This document shows, piece by piece, positions 10,231 to 24,665 of a stretch of DNA of 64,000 nt. Below the pieces are notes generated by a model. That model was not told where the DNA came from and did not search any database. It worked only from the letters and a program-made list of their open reading frames with translations. Made by a program: the position numbers and the translations under genes. Each line of letters opens with the position of its first letter. The stretch's first letter is position 1. The stretch spans positions 35,426,025 through 35,490,024 of the forward strand of contig OX381714.1 of NCBI GenBank assembly GCA_947462335.1. The letters run 5' to 3'. This DNA comes from Harmothoe impar. Its lineage: Eukaryota > Annelida > Polychaeta > Phyllodocida > Polynoidae.

Positions 10231-10489
10231 CACTTTCATATAGACAGATTATGAACGTATGACCTTGTAAACATATCCTTTGGTGTTGAAATCAAAATTC
10301 TAGACCTACAAACAGCAGAGATATCCATTTTTCTGAGTGTCATCAGTTTCCCGGGAGCCATTTTGGAAAAAAGGTCTTTTACGGAATCTCCCCGGCGGTG
10401 CCAGTTTGGCACCGTGTGGGATTTTGTTCAGTGGGGTCTCACGAGCCAGAATCACCAAAAACCCTCCGTACGTCGTTCGCTGCGAGGTC

Positions 10490-11514
10490 CTAGCTCACAA
10501 CCTCCAGACTATATGTTTTTTTGTCACTGAGTTGTCGGTTGGCTTCTGCTATGTAGTCAGTGGTGTTGAGTATGACTACAGCGCCACCCTTGTCGGCTGG
10601 TTGTATGATAATGCTTTCATCTTGGACTAGGTCTTTGAGTGCCTCTTGTTCTGCTGTAGTGAGGTTGCTATGTGTTCTGGAGGTTTCTGGTTCATCTAAC
10701 ATAGAGTGTAGGACATACTGTGTGTATGCATCTATGTCTTCATTGAGGCCCTGAGGTGGTAACCATCCTTTGGATTCTGTGAGGATGGTAGGTTGGAAGT
10801 TTGAGTTGTTGTCACTAAATTGAAAGAAGTGTTTGAGTCTTATTCTTCTATTGAACAGTAGGGTGTCTTTTACTGTGTGTATGTGGTTTGGGGACTTTGG
10901 AGTTGGTACAAAAGATAGTCCCTTGGTGAGTACTGATATGTGGTCAGCACTTAGTTGTTTCTGAGAGAGGTTGACGATGGGGTTGGTGTCAGGTTGTTCT
11001 GTCTCCTCGACCTTGTAGGTCTTGTATCGTCGGTTTTTCTTTGGCGTCTTTCCTGTAGTGTCTTGGTTTGGGCCTCTTCCATTGTGGTGATTACCTTTTG
11101 CATGTGGTCGAGTGTTGGTCGGTCGCATTTTTCTTCTAAGACGATTTTAGTAGAGTCATTTTCTACTCTGAGTTTTGGTTGTCGGTTTGTGTAATATTCG
11201 TGTAGTACTTTGGTGATAGTCAAGCTGAACTCTTGATGGGCCTGTTCCCACTTGAGGCTGAAGGTCCAGTCAGAGTCAGGAATTTGTGCTGCTACTCTAG
11301 CTTGTAGGCCTCTGGGGCCAACGTTTCTATCAATACAGGTTTTGAGGTAGGTGGCGTGGTGATTTGCTTTGTTGAGGTTCAATGCTAGTTTTCTAGCTTT
11401 TTTGAAGTACGGTACTGCTTCTGAGGGTATGATAGGGGTGTTTTTGTCTTCTGGGACATTGAGGGTGATAGCGGGTAGGTCGGTAGCAGACATTGGTAGT
11501 TTGTGGGTATTCAA
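10490..11514 (-). pseudogene. Penelope-like RT, N-terminal region
   Basis: Two overlapping minus frames (11,514-10,951 and 11,128-10,490) together give a basic N-terminal region followed by the PLE signature NLSQKQLSADHISVLTKGL then SFVPTP. After that come RRIRLKHFF and QPADKGGAVVILNTTDYI. These blocks precede the RT palm in Penelope proteins. A frameshift lies near 11,000-11,100. The frame ends at 10,490, where the long-TIR transposon begins; the protein resumes at 5,937. The start ATG at 11,514 is plausible, but the ancestral start is unknown. Confidence 0.88.
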
Positions 11515-11790
11515 TAGTTCCCCTTAGGGACTCTGGGTGTCAGGATCTAAATTAAAGATACTAGGTTGTAGAATTCCGTTTTGGGATAATTTTGTAGTAG
11601 TAAGCCTAACTGACACGTTGTGTTTTGGTTCTGTTGCTGTAGGATCTGAATTAAGATTCCAGTGCCTACAAGTGTAATAATGTTTTCAATCATATATCAA
11701 ACCGAGTTCAATATATAAAGTAAACACAACTACAAGAACAGAAATAAGTTTATGAAATTTTATTCATAACTTTAACAAGTTCATAACAAG
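11515..11790 (-). other. PLE 5' leader
   Basis: This is the stretch between the hammerhead motif and the first PLE ORF. It contains CTGTTCTTGTAGTTGTGTTT (minus strand, near 11,728-11,752). A similar tail follows the second hammerhead core at 42,298. No coding signal is seen. Confidence 0.6.
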
Positions 11791-11835
11791 ATATCACAAC
11801 GTTTCGGCGATTGGTGTGCCTTCATCAGGTGATAT
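11791..11835 (-). ncRNA. Hammerhead ribozyme motif of the Penelope-like element
   Basis: On the minus strand the order is stem I ATATCAC, core CTGATGA, stem II (GGC...GCC around a 9-nt loop), GAAAC, GTT, then stem I partner GTGATAT. Stem I pairs over 7 of 7 bases. Stem III would be the minimal AC/GU pair, placing cleavage after GUU, between 11,798 and 11,797. One extra A follows the CTGATGA box, so the fit to the consensus is not perfect. PLE terminal repeats are known to carry such minimal type I hammerheads. Confidence 0.8.
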
Positions 11836-11885
11836 GATAATTGAGAGATCAGGTACACTGAGGTAGGTCCGGGAGCAAGGTCACG

Positions 11886-11932
11886 GGGTCAAAGGTCAAC
11901 TTTGAGACAATAGGGGTCACAGGTCAAGGTCA
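11886..11932 (+). promoter_or_regulatory. DR1-type nuclear-receptor sites near the PLE edge
   Basis: GGGTCA-A-AGGTCA (11,886-11,898) is a direct repeat with one spacer base. GGGTCA-C-AGGTCA with an abutting AGGTCA follows at 11,914-11,932. DR1 is the HNF4/RXR/COUP-TF type. Function is untested. Confidence 0.4.
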
Positions 11933-12179
11933 CGCGATCTGAGATTTACATAAAGTTGGCAGTGAATGGATAGCATTTAGTTTGGTATTCGGAATATTTT
12001 GACCAGATTTGTACATTTTGGGTATCAATATTGAAGTAATATTTCTGACAATAAAATTAAGCGTGTGTTATATAAAAAAATCTGGAAATTGTGAGGATGA
12101 TTTCCAATTGAACATTGAACACCATGACATCATGAAAATATCATAATGAAATATCATTGAATGTTTTAGACAATCTCAC

Positions 12180-14540
12180 AAGTCATCTAGAGCTAGTTTT
12201 CCCTGTGGAGGCATAACCAACAGCCTGCAATCAGGCACAAGCCCACATATTTCCACCTTTGTATAGCCTGGAAGTGATCAATGGCCATGTTGACAGTACT
12301 ATGAAGGGCTGTATTAATTATGTATCAGAACTCAGACAGAAGAAACTAATAACTGCCAAATGACCATGCTGCAACCATAGTATCCTATCACGACTGGAGC
12401 CATATGCCATTTTGGCCTTGGCCAGAGGAGGGACCGGTAAGAGGATGTGGTTTGTGCCATGGGTTGGGTGGGTGGTAGGTATTCAAGGGTCCAGCTAGAG
12501 CTATAAGTAGCTATATATGGGGCCAGCTGAGCCCTGTAAATCCCAGCAGGGCCTTGCCACATATAATTGCCAGTTACTAATTGAGGTATCATCGCCCCAA
12601 ATGGCTGATTGTGGATAGGGCCAGTCATCATGTATAATTTTTGAATTGATACCATGGGGCATGGAGGATGGGGTTGGAGATGTGGGGGTGGGGGGGCAGA
12701 GATGGGGGAATCATAGAAGAGCACTGCCATTTTCCATGGATCATGTGAGCAAAGCGGGAACAACACTAATTTCACCACCAATACCTGAAGACTTTACTGC
12801 TAACAAAATGTGGGGTGGCCACAATATTTTGGACTCAGTTGGGGAAAACTTGCACTTGAAGATTTAAAGCATTGTAGAATTAACTAAAGTATAAGAAGGG
12901 TTAATTTCATTAATCATATCAAATTAGATTGTTTATAAATAACTGTGTATCCGTTCATTTCTGAACCAATGGATCTGATTAAAATGTTAGATATGTGAGA
13001 AATTAAAGTGCCAGATTAAATTACTCTTTACTTCTAGCCACTGTGAAATGAATGTAATATATTGCGAACAGGACTTCACTTCCTATGTAAGGTGTGAAGT
13101 ACCATATAAGTGTATAAATGAACCTAATTCAAATAACCACATGCATTGTTGGGCGTGATGTAATAGTATTATGTATGCAGGTGAAACAAGTGAAACCTAT
13201 TAGGGATATTTCATTTCGTAATTCATAAATTGCTGTGACCCTTCCTCCACTTAACAGATCCACTTGATTTTTATATTGGAGAGTCAAAGACTGGGGAATG
13301 TTAAAAGCGGTGTTACAGTTGGTATGCAGCCTATGTAAGGATCATTGTAGAAAGAAGCTCAATGAATAAAGTGGATAATTGAAAGGAAATACTTTTTCAA
13401 CAACCATTTGCTCCGTTGGTCATATGGATAACTTTGCAAGAGAGGTCCTGAATTTATGCGAGATAAGGACAGCTTGCATACAGGGCATGTGGTTCAGTCT
13501 TCCAGCTGGTGAGCCAGGGCTGTCAGATCATATAATGATAACTCCTCTGACATTAGTACTCTCACCACTGTATCGCAGTATGCAACAGATCTAGTTATCA
13601 TTGCACAACATACAACTACATAAACTAGGTTAGCACTCCAAAGTTTAAATCTTTTACACACCCCGCCAGAGGGATTAACATTTTTAAGCCCCCCTCCCCT
13701 ACTCCGCAAACCCATCCACCACCCCTGTTGATAATAAATGACTGCTCACAGTAGTGTAAAAAAGGCGTATTTGTTATCGGTTGTAGTCTCACCTCCCATA
13801 AGTCTAATAACGTGCAGCATATTATGTTGTATGTATGTTGGTCACTTGGTGTATAATTATATTTATGAGTCAATAAATTAGAATTCATCAGATAACACAC
13901 CAAGATAGTACCTTGGTCAGAGACACCTACAAAGAACAAGAAGCTGGGAAAGGCTCTATGCTAGAAATGTCTTTCTTAAAATTGACAATATACCAACAGA
14001 GCCTTGAATATTCCCTAGCAATACGATGGAAGAACACCAAGACTGTTGATACACTTATCCATCATCTAGAACTGCTTAAGGCCTCTACAACGCAAATACT
14101 GTTTGAACAACTCCCAAAGCATTCAGACTGAAGGCATTGTTTCTACTATGCTTTTGAGCACTGTTTTCCTCTCCTAAAACTTGTTATCCGGCGACTAATG
14201 TGTACAACAGCTCTGTCCTTTATCAATCTACAAGGTAGTTTTAATAAGACTTTAGTTAAACTTTTATTCTCCAAGTTGTTATAAACAACCTACTTAACGG
14301 TTGTGTAATCTTTGATAAGATTAGTGTCCTGAACAATTATTGCATCCTGTTATTAAGAACCAAAATCATGCTTATAAGAAACTAGTTTATCTGTATTAAA
14401 GAACCCTTTCACATACATTATTTAGGCACCATACAATTGTAACTATAGAAGCCCTTGTGTATCACAGGATTATTTCCTGACATAATACTGAGTGTCTGAG
14501 GTAAATTATGATCTCGAATGTGCATGAATTATTATCAATT
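12180..14540. repeat. Tandem duplication, copy 1 (non-coding)
   Basis: Matching blocks in copy 2 are: 12,190-12,420 with 16,441-16,690; 12,530-12,800 with 16,740-17,000; 12,850-12,900 with 17,930-17,990; 13,175-13,260 with 18,005-18,100; 13,370-13,500 with 18,210-18,330; and 14,490-14,530 with 19,310-19,345. The blocks are collinear and in the same orientation. Indels are not multiples of three and there is no transposon terminus, so this is a segmental tandem duplication of non-coding DNA. Confidence 0.85.
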
Positions 14541-16429
<1,889 letters not shown>

Positions 16430-19360
16430 ATATCACATCTGCTAGCTTTCCCTATGGAGGCATAACCCACAGCCTGCAATCAGGCACAAGCCCACATATT
16501 GCATGAAGTGTGATCAGCCACCTTTGTATAGCCTGGAGGTGATCAATGCCCATGTTGACAGTACTATGAAGGGCTGTATTAATTATGTATCAGAACGTGG
16601 ACAGAAGGAACTAATAACTGCCAAATGACCATGCCGCAACCATGGTATCCTATCGTGACTGGAGCCGTATACCATTTTGTCCTTGGCCAGTGCACAGACT
16701 GGAAGGGGATGGGGTTGGTGGGGTGGGTGGTAGCTATATATGGGCCCAGCAGAGCCCTGTAAAGCCCAGCAGGGCCCTGCCACATATAATTGCCGGTTAC
16801 TAATTGAGGTATCGCCGCCCCGAATGGCTGATTACGGGCGGGGCCAGTCACCATGCATCATTTTTCTATTGCTACCATGGGGTATGGAGGATGGGGCAGA
16901 GGATGGGGGAATTATAGAAGAGCACCGCCATTTTCTATTCATCACATGAGCACTGCAGGGACAACACTAATTTCTCCGCCAATACCCGAAGGCCAACCGA
17001 CAGCCACATACATTTTTCACTACAGGCAAAATTTGGGGTGGTCACAACAGTGGCAGCATATTGCGGGTGGAGGGTGAGATGGGAAGTTGGCATCTTCCAA
17101 TCCTTTATGTACCTTTTAAGTAATATTTTATATAGTGATGCCCTATCTAGCACTATGCTGGATATGCTCTCTTGTTTTCAAGAACTGACTCCTCTAATAA
17201 GGATTGGCACTGCCTGATCCTAAATGCCAATATACTCTAGGTCTTGATATGTTATGTTTAAAGATGATAAATAACATACATTGTATATTCCAAATATAGA
17301 AGCTTCAATTGAATTCTGATGGGGTCTTTTGTATTTCACATCAAAAAGACTTAGTGTTCTAAATCAATGATTGTTCTTCACTAAATATTCCCCACTCCTC
17401 ACTTAGGTATGTTCTACCTTGTTGATGAACAAGAACAGCAGCAGATCTCAGATCGAGATAAACTCAAATTGGGAATGGTAGGACACACACTTATAATATT
17501 TTGAGGAAATCAGCAAAAATTATAATCAGTAAAATACTTATGGAGAGGTTGAAGATACAGCATAATCTTGTGTTGGATTTGATAACTCACTGACCTTTCA
17601 TTTACTCACCCAGGCTCGGATGACAATACGATTGCCTATAAATCGTACCTGTCCATTTCATATTCATTCCTTAGATGTGTCTGTCCAGCTAAAGTGTAGA
17701 GAGGTGGGGCTGCTATGTCTATCTGCCAATTAGGTGGGGCAAGGACCAATTACGGCTGAGGTTGGGGGCCGTATGTCCTGTTCTGACATGGGTCAGAGCA
17801 GTGTCAGCCAGAACACAGGAAGTCCAGGCCCCCTTTACTCTTATGCCCTACAACCTTGTTTGGCTAGTTATGTTGATGCAGTTGATGCGGAATAGTAGGC
17901 TAGGAGCCAAATGGTGAAAACCTGCTCTTGAAGATTTAAAGAATTATAGAATCAACTGAAGCATAGAAAGATTAATGAAATTAATTGGATTGATGAAATG
18001 GTATGTGCGCCAGTGAACCAGGTGAAACTTGTAAACCCAATGGATATTTAATTTTGTAATTACCAAACGGCCATGACCCTTGCACCATTTAAGTGGTCCA
18101 ACCAATTTCTACATTGGAGAATCAAAGAATGTTAAAACTTGCAAGGCAGGCATTGAGCAGAGTATGTGAGCAGCATTAATGGTACAAATAAACTTATACA
18201 AGAAAGCAAATAATTGTAAGGAAATACTTTTTCAACATGCATTGGCTCTGTCGGTCAGATGGACAACTATTCAAGCAAACTCCTGAATTTATGTCAGAGA
18301 AAGACAGCCTGCATGTGGGGCAGCTGGTTCTGCATCATAACAGGCATGCCATGGCTGTCAGATCATAATTATGATACCTCTGCTTACATTAGTACTTTCA
18401 TCACTGTACTGTAGTGTGCAACATGTCCAGTTATCAGCATACAACATACAACTACTTGGTTAGTATATAAAAGTATCCATCTGCCAAGAAAATATCTCAG
18501 AATGTATTATGCTAGCCCTTTATTTGAAAGTATGTTTTATTTTCAAGAGCATTAAGCTGCTATTATATAGATAAATGTCTACATATCTGTTCCAAAATGA
18601 AGTCTACCTTAGTTCTCATGACTTCATAAGGCTTTTAACGGAATATCCATTTGAGATGGCATAAGCCGGTTACAACACATAATACACAGGCCCCACATCA
18701 GTAAGACCCACCCTCTTTTATGAAGAATAATGACACAAAGTTAATGGGATATTAAAAACAGCATTGCATCAGGTAAAAAAGCGTATGGTGTTTGCAGGTT
18801 TCAATGAGACGACAGGGATATTATCTTACCGCATTAAATAATTAGCTTACAGGTTGATTTTTCAGAAACAACCATAAAATGGGGTATTCTCTGTGAAAAC
18901 ACAGCTTACTTTTTCAGGCATTGAATCCCTCTGAGGCGATAACTGCAGGGATGGGGGACTTCCCTGGAGCAAATTTCAGGACGCCTTAGAGCTCTTCTGC
19001 TTTGTTTCCTGAGATGGCCCAAAAGGTAACAACAGACTGCATGATAATAGGGCATCTCTGTAACAACCTTTCCTTTGGTTAACTTTACTTTCTAATATTT
19101 TTTTATTTGCTCTGATTGTTGTTGATTTTTGCATGTGTTACCTACAAAAAGCTTTATCGGGATGTATTCCCTTTCTTGTTTGAACTTTACAATCTGGGTG
19201 GCCAATGGTTTTGAATAGCTTCACTGGCTCGTTAGTACATTCCATAGTGAAGGACATTATACCTGAGAGTATTCATGATTCCCTTTCTCTGTTTTTTTGA
19301 ACCAATCATGAGTGTCTCCGGTAGATTATGATCGCCAATTTGTACATATATCAGTTTTGA
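16430..19360. repeat. Tandem duplication, copy 2 (non-coding)
   Basis: Partner of 12,180-14,540, offset about 4.2 kb at the left edge and 4.8 kb at the right. It carries about 850 extra bases near 17,090-17,930, including CCAATTAGGTGGGGC-type sequence, that copy 1 lacks. A minus-strand frame of about 85 codons is recognisably shared with copy 1 (16,579-16,854 against 12,332-12,640). Confidence 0.85.
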
Positions 19361-22300
19361 TGTCATGGGGATCAAGCACATGTGCACTTACTTTGAACAA
19401 GACTAGTGTTCAAATTGTACAGTAACTTTAATTGTAGATGCATAGATTCCACCAACGATGGCTAATAGTAAGAAGAAGCTTGTTACCCTTGTACCAGCAG
19501 GCAGCCATAAGGTCTCGACAAGACATGGTACATAACTTAGTGGCTGATGGTGTGTTCAGCATGGGCGGCCGAGAGTAAACAGATTCAAAGGTCAGTTAAA
19601 GCAGAGATTGATGAGCATCTCTTGAATCTACTCGAGTTGCCCATCTAAAAAAATTGAGCTATCTGGAAGATATAATGAATCGGCGCTACATTTCACCTGC
19701 TTATCTTGTACACTAATTATATTTAAAGCTTGAACACGTAGATATAATGTATATAATGTTCAAGGGGATTTGGCTATTCCATATTAAATTCAATGTAGAA
19801 TAACTAATTCCCCTTACATTCAACTCAGATCTAAACATAGCATACCTACTTCTATGTTATACCTGTCCGATTCTGACGACAATAGCCATACACCATAGGT
19901 GGCCTTGGGTTCTGCACGTGCATCTAGCGGCTGATGGTATTACCTTCCCGGGGCTGTCCCTTCAATGCCTCATCCTTCTCCATCTTCTGTACCCTCGCAG
20001 CATATATGACTTAAACTTTAAGGACCGCCTAGTGCTACAATGTACCATTCCCTTTGTCGCCATGGTGCCATGAATGCAACGCTGGCGAGTCTGCTTGCTA
20101 GGCCTGAATTCAGGAGTCACCTAGACCCATCGAAAAGTGAATCAACCAAATAGAATTGGCACGATGCTTGCATGCAGACTTGGTGAGTTACTTTTGGCTG
20201 TTATGTATCACGATGATAAAGGCAATGGTGCATTGAAGTACTACGCGACTTGAAATGGCTTTAGGTAAGATGTATGACACACAGCCCCAACAAAGATATG
20301 AATACTATTATAAGGATGTATGCTTATTTTCTGTCTCTTGTTACATCGATTCTTTTTTTACTCCAAATCGCAAGTTCTAGAAAAGTTTTACATGCTATCC
20401 TAGGACATAACAATTGGGAAACGATCAGCATTGTATATCCTTACGCATCGGGTATATACAAAATAATATCCAAATTCATTACCATCAATAAGGAATACAC
20501 AATACAAAAGTTAGCCCCTTGAGACATTGGGATGCAGAGATTTACACGTAATGGAATAATGGGACATAATGGAACATAATTTGCATGCCATCGTACCACA
20601 CAGCAGGTTGCACAGAACATTTAGATTTAACAGCACAGGGCAAATTTTTGATCGTATACTTTGATTAATGTAGTATAAAAGTACACTAAAGTCTGGAGCA
20701 CTCTCGTTATTGGAGTTAAGCTATTTCTAAACCCTTTTCTACTTATATGATCTACACCTATAGTCCTGGCAGTATTCATTATTCTTGCCACCTCTCAAAC
20801 GCAAACGAATGGGCCAGACTATGCATAGAAACTGCCCTAGTAGAATTTGTTAGAGCAGCCTGGAATTCATGTCTTGTGACGGAAGAGCAAGCTATAGCCG
20901 TATGGACCGTATTACCCTGTGCATAAGTGGAATGTTATACCCAGGTTATACCACTGATACGTACTACATCTCCTGAGAGTGGACAGGTGGTGCCCCACAA
21001 TATACATGATATGTAAAACCAGAGTAGGATATTATCACCAAACGGTTGGAACATCCTTTCCATCTTTCCAGGCCGTATGTAGTGGTGTCACCAGGATTGA
21101 ATAACGTAGGATGGAAGGCTTTAGATAGAGATTGGATATAATAGACGAGGAGCTGGCTACTGTAACAAGACCTACTCGCTTCAGAGTGTATGCATTGCAT
21201 ATCTATGAGAAAATAGAGGGAATACAATACTTGGAGGCTATAATAAGAAAAGAGAAGTGAAGAGGGTATATCATATAAGGAAAGTAATGGTAAAAATCTG
21301 ATAGATAAGTAAATGGACCATGAGGTCGATAGTTATAAAGAAAGGTGTGAAGATAATATCAAGAGAAAAACAGAGGGAGGGTAGGAAATGGACAGACAGA
21401 GCCAGACAGAGATGAGCTCATAGGGGACGTGCATGAGGAGAGAGCATGTCGGAGCATGGCATGGATGGGGCCTGGGGTGCCAAGGGGAAACACTTAGGGT
21501 GCTTTCATTACGCCTGGGAGGCATCCATAATGAATGGCCATTGCTGCACAGACCAATCAGCTGCTCGGAGCAGAGTTCTGCCAATGAGCAGCTCACTATC
21601 GAATTCCGATCCCAGCAATTTCAGACTTCATTTCTCCGACATCTGTGTCTGCTGCGAGCCCTGTGGATATTGAAGCGCCTCAGAAAGCAGGCTGCCATGT
21701 TTTATTTAGTACCCGATCAGTAGCAGAAGATCGATCTGTGGATCGGTGAGCAGCGGGGAGCAGACGCGGTACTCTCCCAGCCGCCATGATATTCTGCTAC
21801 CGGCACTATATACCGGCACTACATCTCTGCTAAAACACAGAAGACCAACCTGAAAAAACGTATCTACCCCATTATTTGGAGAGATGTTTATATTTACAAT
21901 AATTTACTTTATTTATAAATGGAAATGCTGAATATAAAGTCGGGTAGAGTATAACACTGAGCCTCTTATTTCACTAAAGGTGAATAACCAGCCCCCATAT
22001 TTTCTCAAACCTCCGTATTTCCTCAATCCTTTTAACAAATTAATATATTTAAATCAAAAACCAGGCCTAATTTGTACAATTTGGGGGGGCTTTTTTTTGC
22101 AAACCAAATCATGCAGGCACAGAAACCGGAAGTGAGGCTCGTGCAAGGTGTTATGGCAGCCTCTGGGTGTGTTTGGAGTGACGGAGGTTAATAAATTGCC
22201 CTTTTCTCCTTTATTATAGAGGGATTTATGTTTCAACCCTTATAAAGGGTTTCAATGAAATACAGGGACTTTCGGGGGAATCTGTCAGGCAAATACAGAA

Positions 22301-24029
22301 CTTAGACACATCCTGTATACATATCTGATATTTATATCGATATTCAAAGCATATAGATTATTTTAAATCAGTGAAATATCGGCCATGTGTATATGGTCGA
22401 AATAGTAGATTGTCTTTGGAACTATGTTTCATGTAGGGACACTGGCAGTGTGTGGTGAGAAGTGGAAAGCAGGAAAGTAGTTTGGTCTGGAAGTAGTCCC
22501 ACATAAGCGTTCTCATAGCCCATTTGGGTTTAGTCAGAGCTTAAAGCACGTGTTTCCGCTGGGGAGAGTGAGAGAGGATAGTAATGGTGTGTAGTGTAGG
22601 GAGGGGGAGCAGCTCCCTACCAGGCAACATTGTATGGAGACAGGGTGATGAGTAGCTCACTCTATACAGTGAGGTGTATATTGCTCCTTTCAGCAGGATG
22701 TTTATGAAATTCATAGTCACTTATATGCTACAATACTGTATTTAGTGCTTTGCTCTTTCACATCTTAGGATGCCAACTCATTTAAACAGAATATTGCATT
22801 TGACATGTTATATGTTTGCTATACATATGTGGAACTAATGTATTAAGAGTCATAATTATTCCAGAATTGAAAGATCAAACCAATAATGTGCTTATACAAT
22901 CATGCACAACAAAGGCGACGAGACGAGAAGTTTTCAATCAACTCTGACTAAAATATATCAAAAACCGGTCAGAAACAGATTTACAGTCCATCTACAATTG
23001 ACTGATGTTAGCTGGTTAGTCTTATCTTGATGTTAAAATGTGTATTCCAGTCATGCATGATGATGAGTGCTGTTGACCATAGAAATACACAGATGAAATG
23101 GAAGATAAACCCTACTCCTCTCCTCATTCCTTTGCCCATCCCCTCAACACCCACTTTCCTCTATCCAGCCCCATCCCAGCCCATCCTCACCGCACCCCTG
23201 AAACACCAGGACCTCCTCCCCATCAATCCTCAAGGCATTACTGCCAAGAGCTGTCTGTGACATGTAAAGTGAGGCACTCAGCTCTGGAGACACCTAGGAT
23301 TGGAAGAGACCAGAGAGCAGCTCACAGCCCAACAGCACATCTCCATCACAGCTGAGCTACTCCACGAGCAGGTCGCATGGAAAATGAGGTCAACATAGGA
23401 GGGGGTTTTGTCAAGGTTTTCTTTCGCTCAGGGGGCTGGGGGTGTATTTAGGATGGGTGTCACGCAGAGTCAGTGAGCCATTATATGGAGTCCTACCATT
23501 GCTGGTGTTTGCCTCCACGGTGCTGATGCTGTACTGGAGGACCGCCCCCTCCTGTACCTGTACCTCTGTAACAACACATCAGCTTGGGATATAGACAATG
23601 GTCTACTCAGCAGCAAATGTGTGTATCGCTCTTTACGGCTTCAACCCTTGGAGGTATATAGCATGGGGTGGGGCCTAGCGTGATACTGAACAGCATTCAG
23701 TAATCGAAGTACAACGCAAACATCTACATACTGAGTGGACCTTTGTATTCAGATTTTGCATGTCCTTTAACGGTCTGTAAATGAAGAAAAACTAACAACA
23801 TTTAAGCTTCGCTATAAACAGTCGTATTAGCAATATAACAAAATGATAGCCCCTTCAAATGCATTGCAACCTAGTGTTTGTTTCTTCCTGATTACACGAG
23901 ATGGTGTTTTATCCATGTGTGCCATTAACCCCATTAAGGTGCAGGATTTCACCTACCTTTCTCTTCCTAAAATGGTAAAGTACATTAACACTACTAGCCT
24001 AATTGTAGTTTCAAAACGTGACCTTTTTC
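19361..24029. other. No gene recognised; a few GC-rich patches
   Basis: Open frames are short and lack domain, repeat or codon-use signals. A patch at 21,400-21,830 has two CCAAT boxes (near 21,562 and 21,580) and a doubled ACCGGCACTA. A motif CATGAATGCAAC-GCTGGCGAGT near 20,070 recurs at 31,470 and, weaker, at 46,830. Confidence 0.5.
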
Positions 24030-24665
24030 TTACAGTTAAGCCAACGCTTTTGGATACCGAAAACAATTTCGATCGAACCCCAGTAGAATACAGTATCGCA
24101 ATGAATATATATATAATATTATATCTATAATATAGTTGAACTGAGTTCAAGGAAAGCCATAAATCATGGCCCTTGAATTGTCCCTATCCATTCATCATGT
24201 AACAATATCAGATATTTCAAGACTCATAAATCTCTGATCTCCTACCTTCCATAGAAGATCATTATGAGGTGATGTGCGATTCCCTTATGCCATCAGCCCC
24301 ATTGCCGTGAATAATTTCAAGTACTATTTTATTCCCTGGCTAAGGTTTCTGGATACCAGATACAGCTAAAAGATTAGTAGCCATAAAGGATGCGCCTGGG
24401 AAAATAAATGACATTGAAACTTCAAACTTTATTGCCGTTTCGCAACATTTCCAGCCTTTATTTTCAGGTACGGATAACATCTCCGGATACCGGAAACATT
24501 TTTTATGGAAAGCTAACAGTGTACGGTACAGTAATGAATATATAGTTATACTGAGTCAAGGCCGGCCATAAATCGTGCCATCCATTCATCATAATACAAT
24601 ATGTATGTCAGCAGTCATAAATCTCTGAGCAAACCTTCCATAGAACCATAATCCTAGTAGCTACC
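24030..24665. repeat. Small tandem duplication, ~440-bp period
   Basis: The block 24,045-24,265 is repeated at 24,480-24,655. Shared pieces include GGATACCGAAAAC/GGATACCGGAAAC, AATGAATATATA, GCCATAAATC, CCATTCATCAT and CATAAATCTCTGA with CCTTCCATAGAA. No coding frame is shared. Confidence 0.75.

Larger units (their letters stand above)
5976..10488. mobile_element. 4.5-kb DNA transposon with ~450-bp terminal inverted repeats
   Basis: The left arm (5,976 to about 6,450) and the right arm (about 10,020 to 10,488) are inverse complements with a few per cent divergence. The ends share ACCT(T/C)GCAGCGAACGACG, then a common run past a CTCCCGGGAAA-type stretch into clusters of AAGGTC. The element sits between two halves of a PLE, so it is a true insertion. 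The flanks read CCTGA on the left and CCTAG on the right; a target-site duplication is uncertain. It encloses the decayed ORF at 7,745-9,708, a pogo-like MITE and a 97-bp MITE. I could not assign it to a named superfamily. Confidence 0.85.
5628..11850 (-). mobile_element. Penelope-like retroelement, split by two younger insertions
   Basis: Two minus-strand coding blocks (11,514-10,490 and 5,937-5,628) are the N-terminal and mid parts of one Penelope-like RT. They are separated by the long-TIR transposon 5,976-10,488. A hammerhead ribozyme motif sits upstream at 11,835-11,791, where PLE terminal repeats carry one. The RT C-terminal part and any GIY-YIG endonuclease are cut off at 5,627 by the Gypsy LTR and would continue beyond position 1. 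The outer boundary near 11,850 is approximate. Confidence 0.85.
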
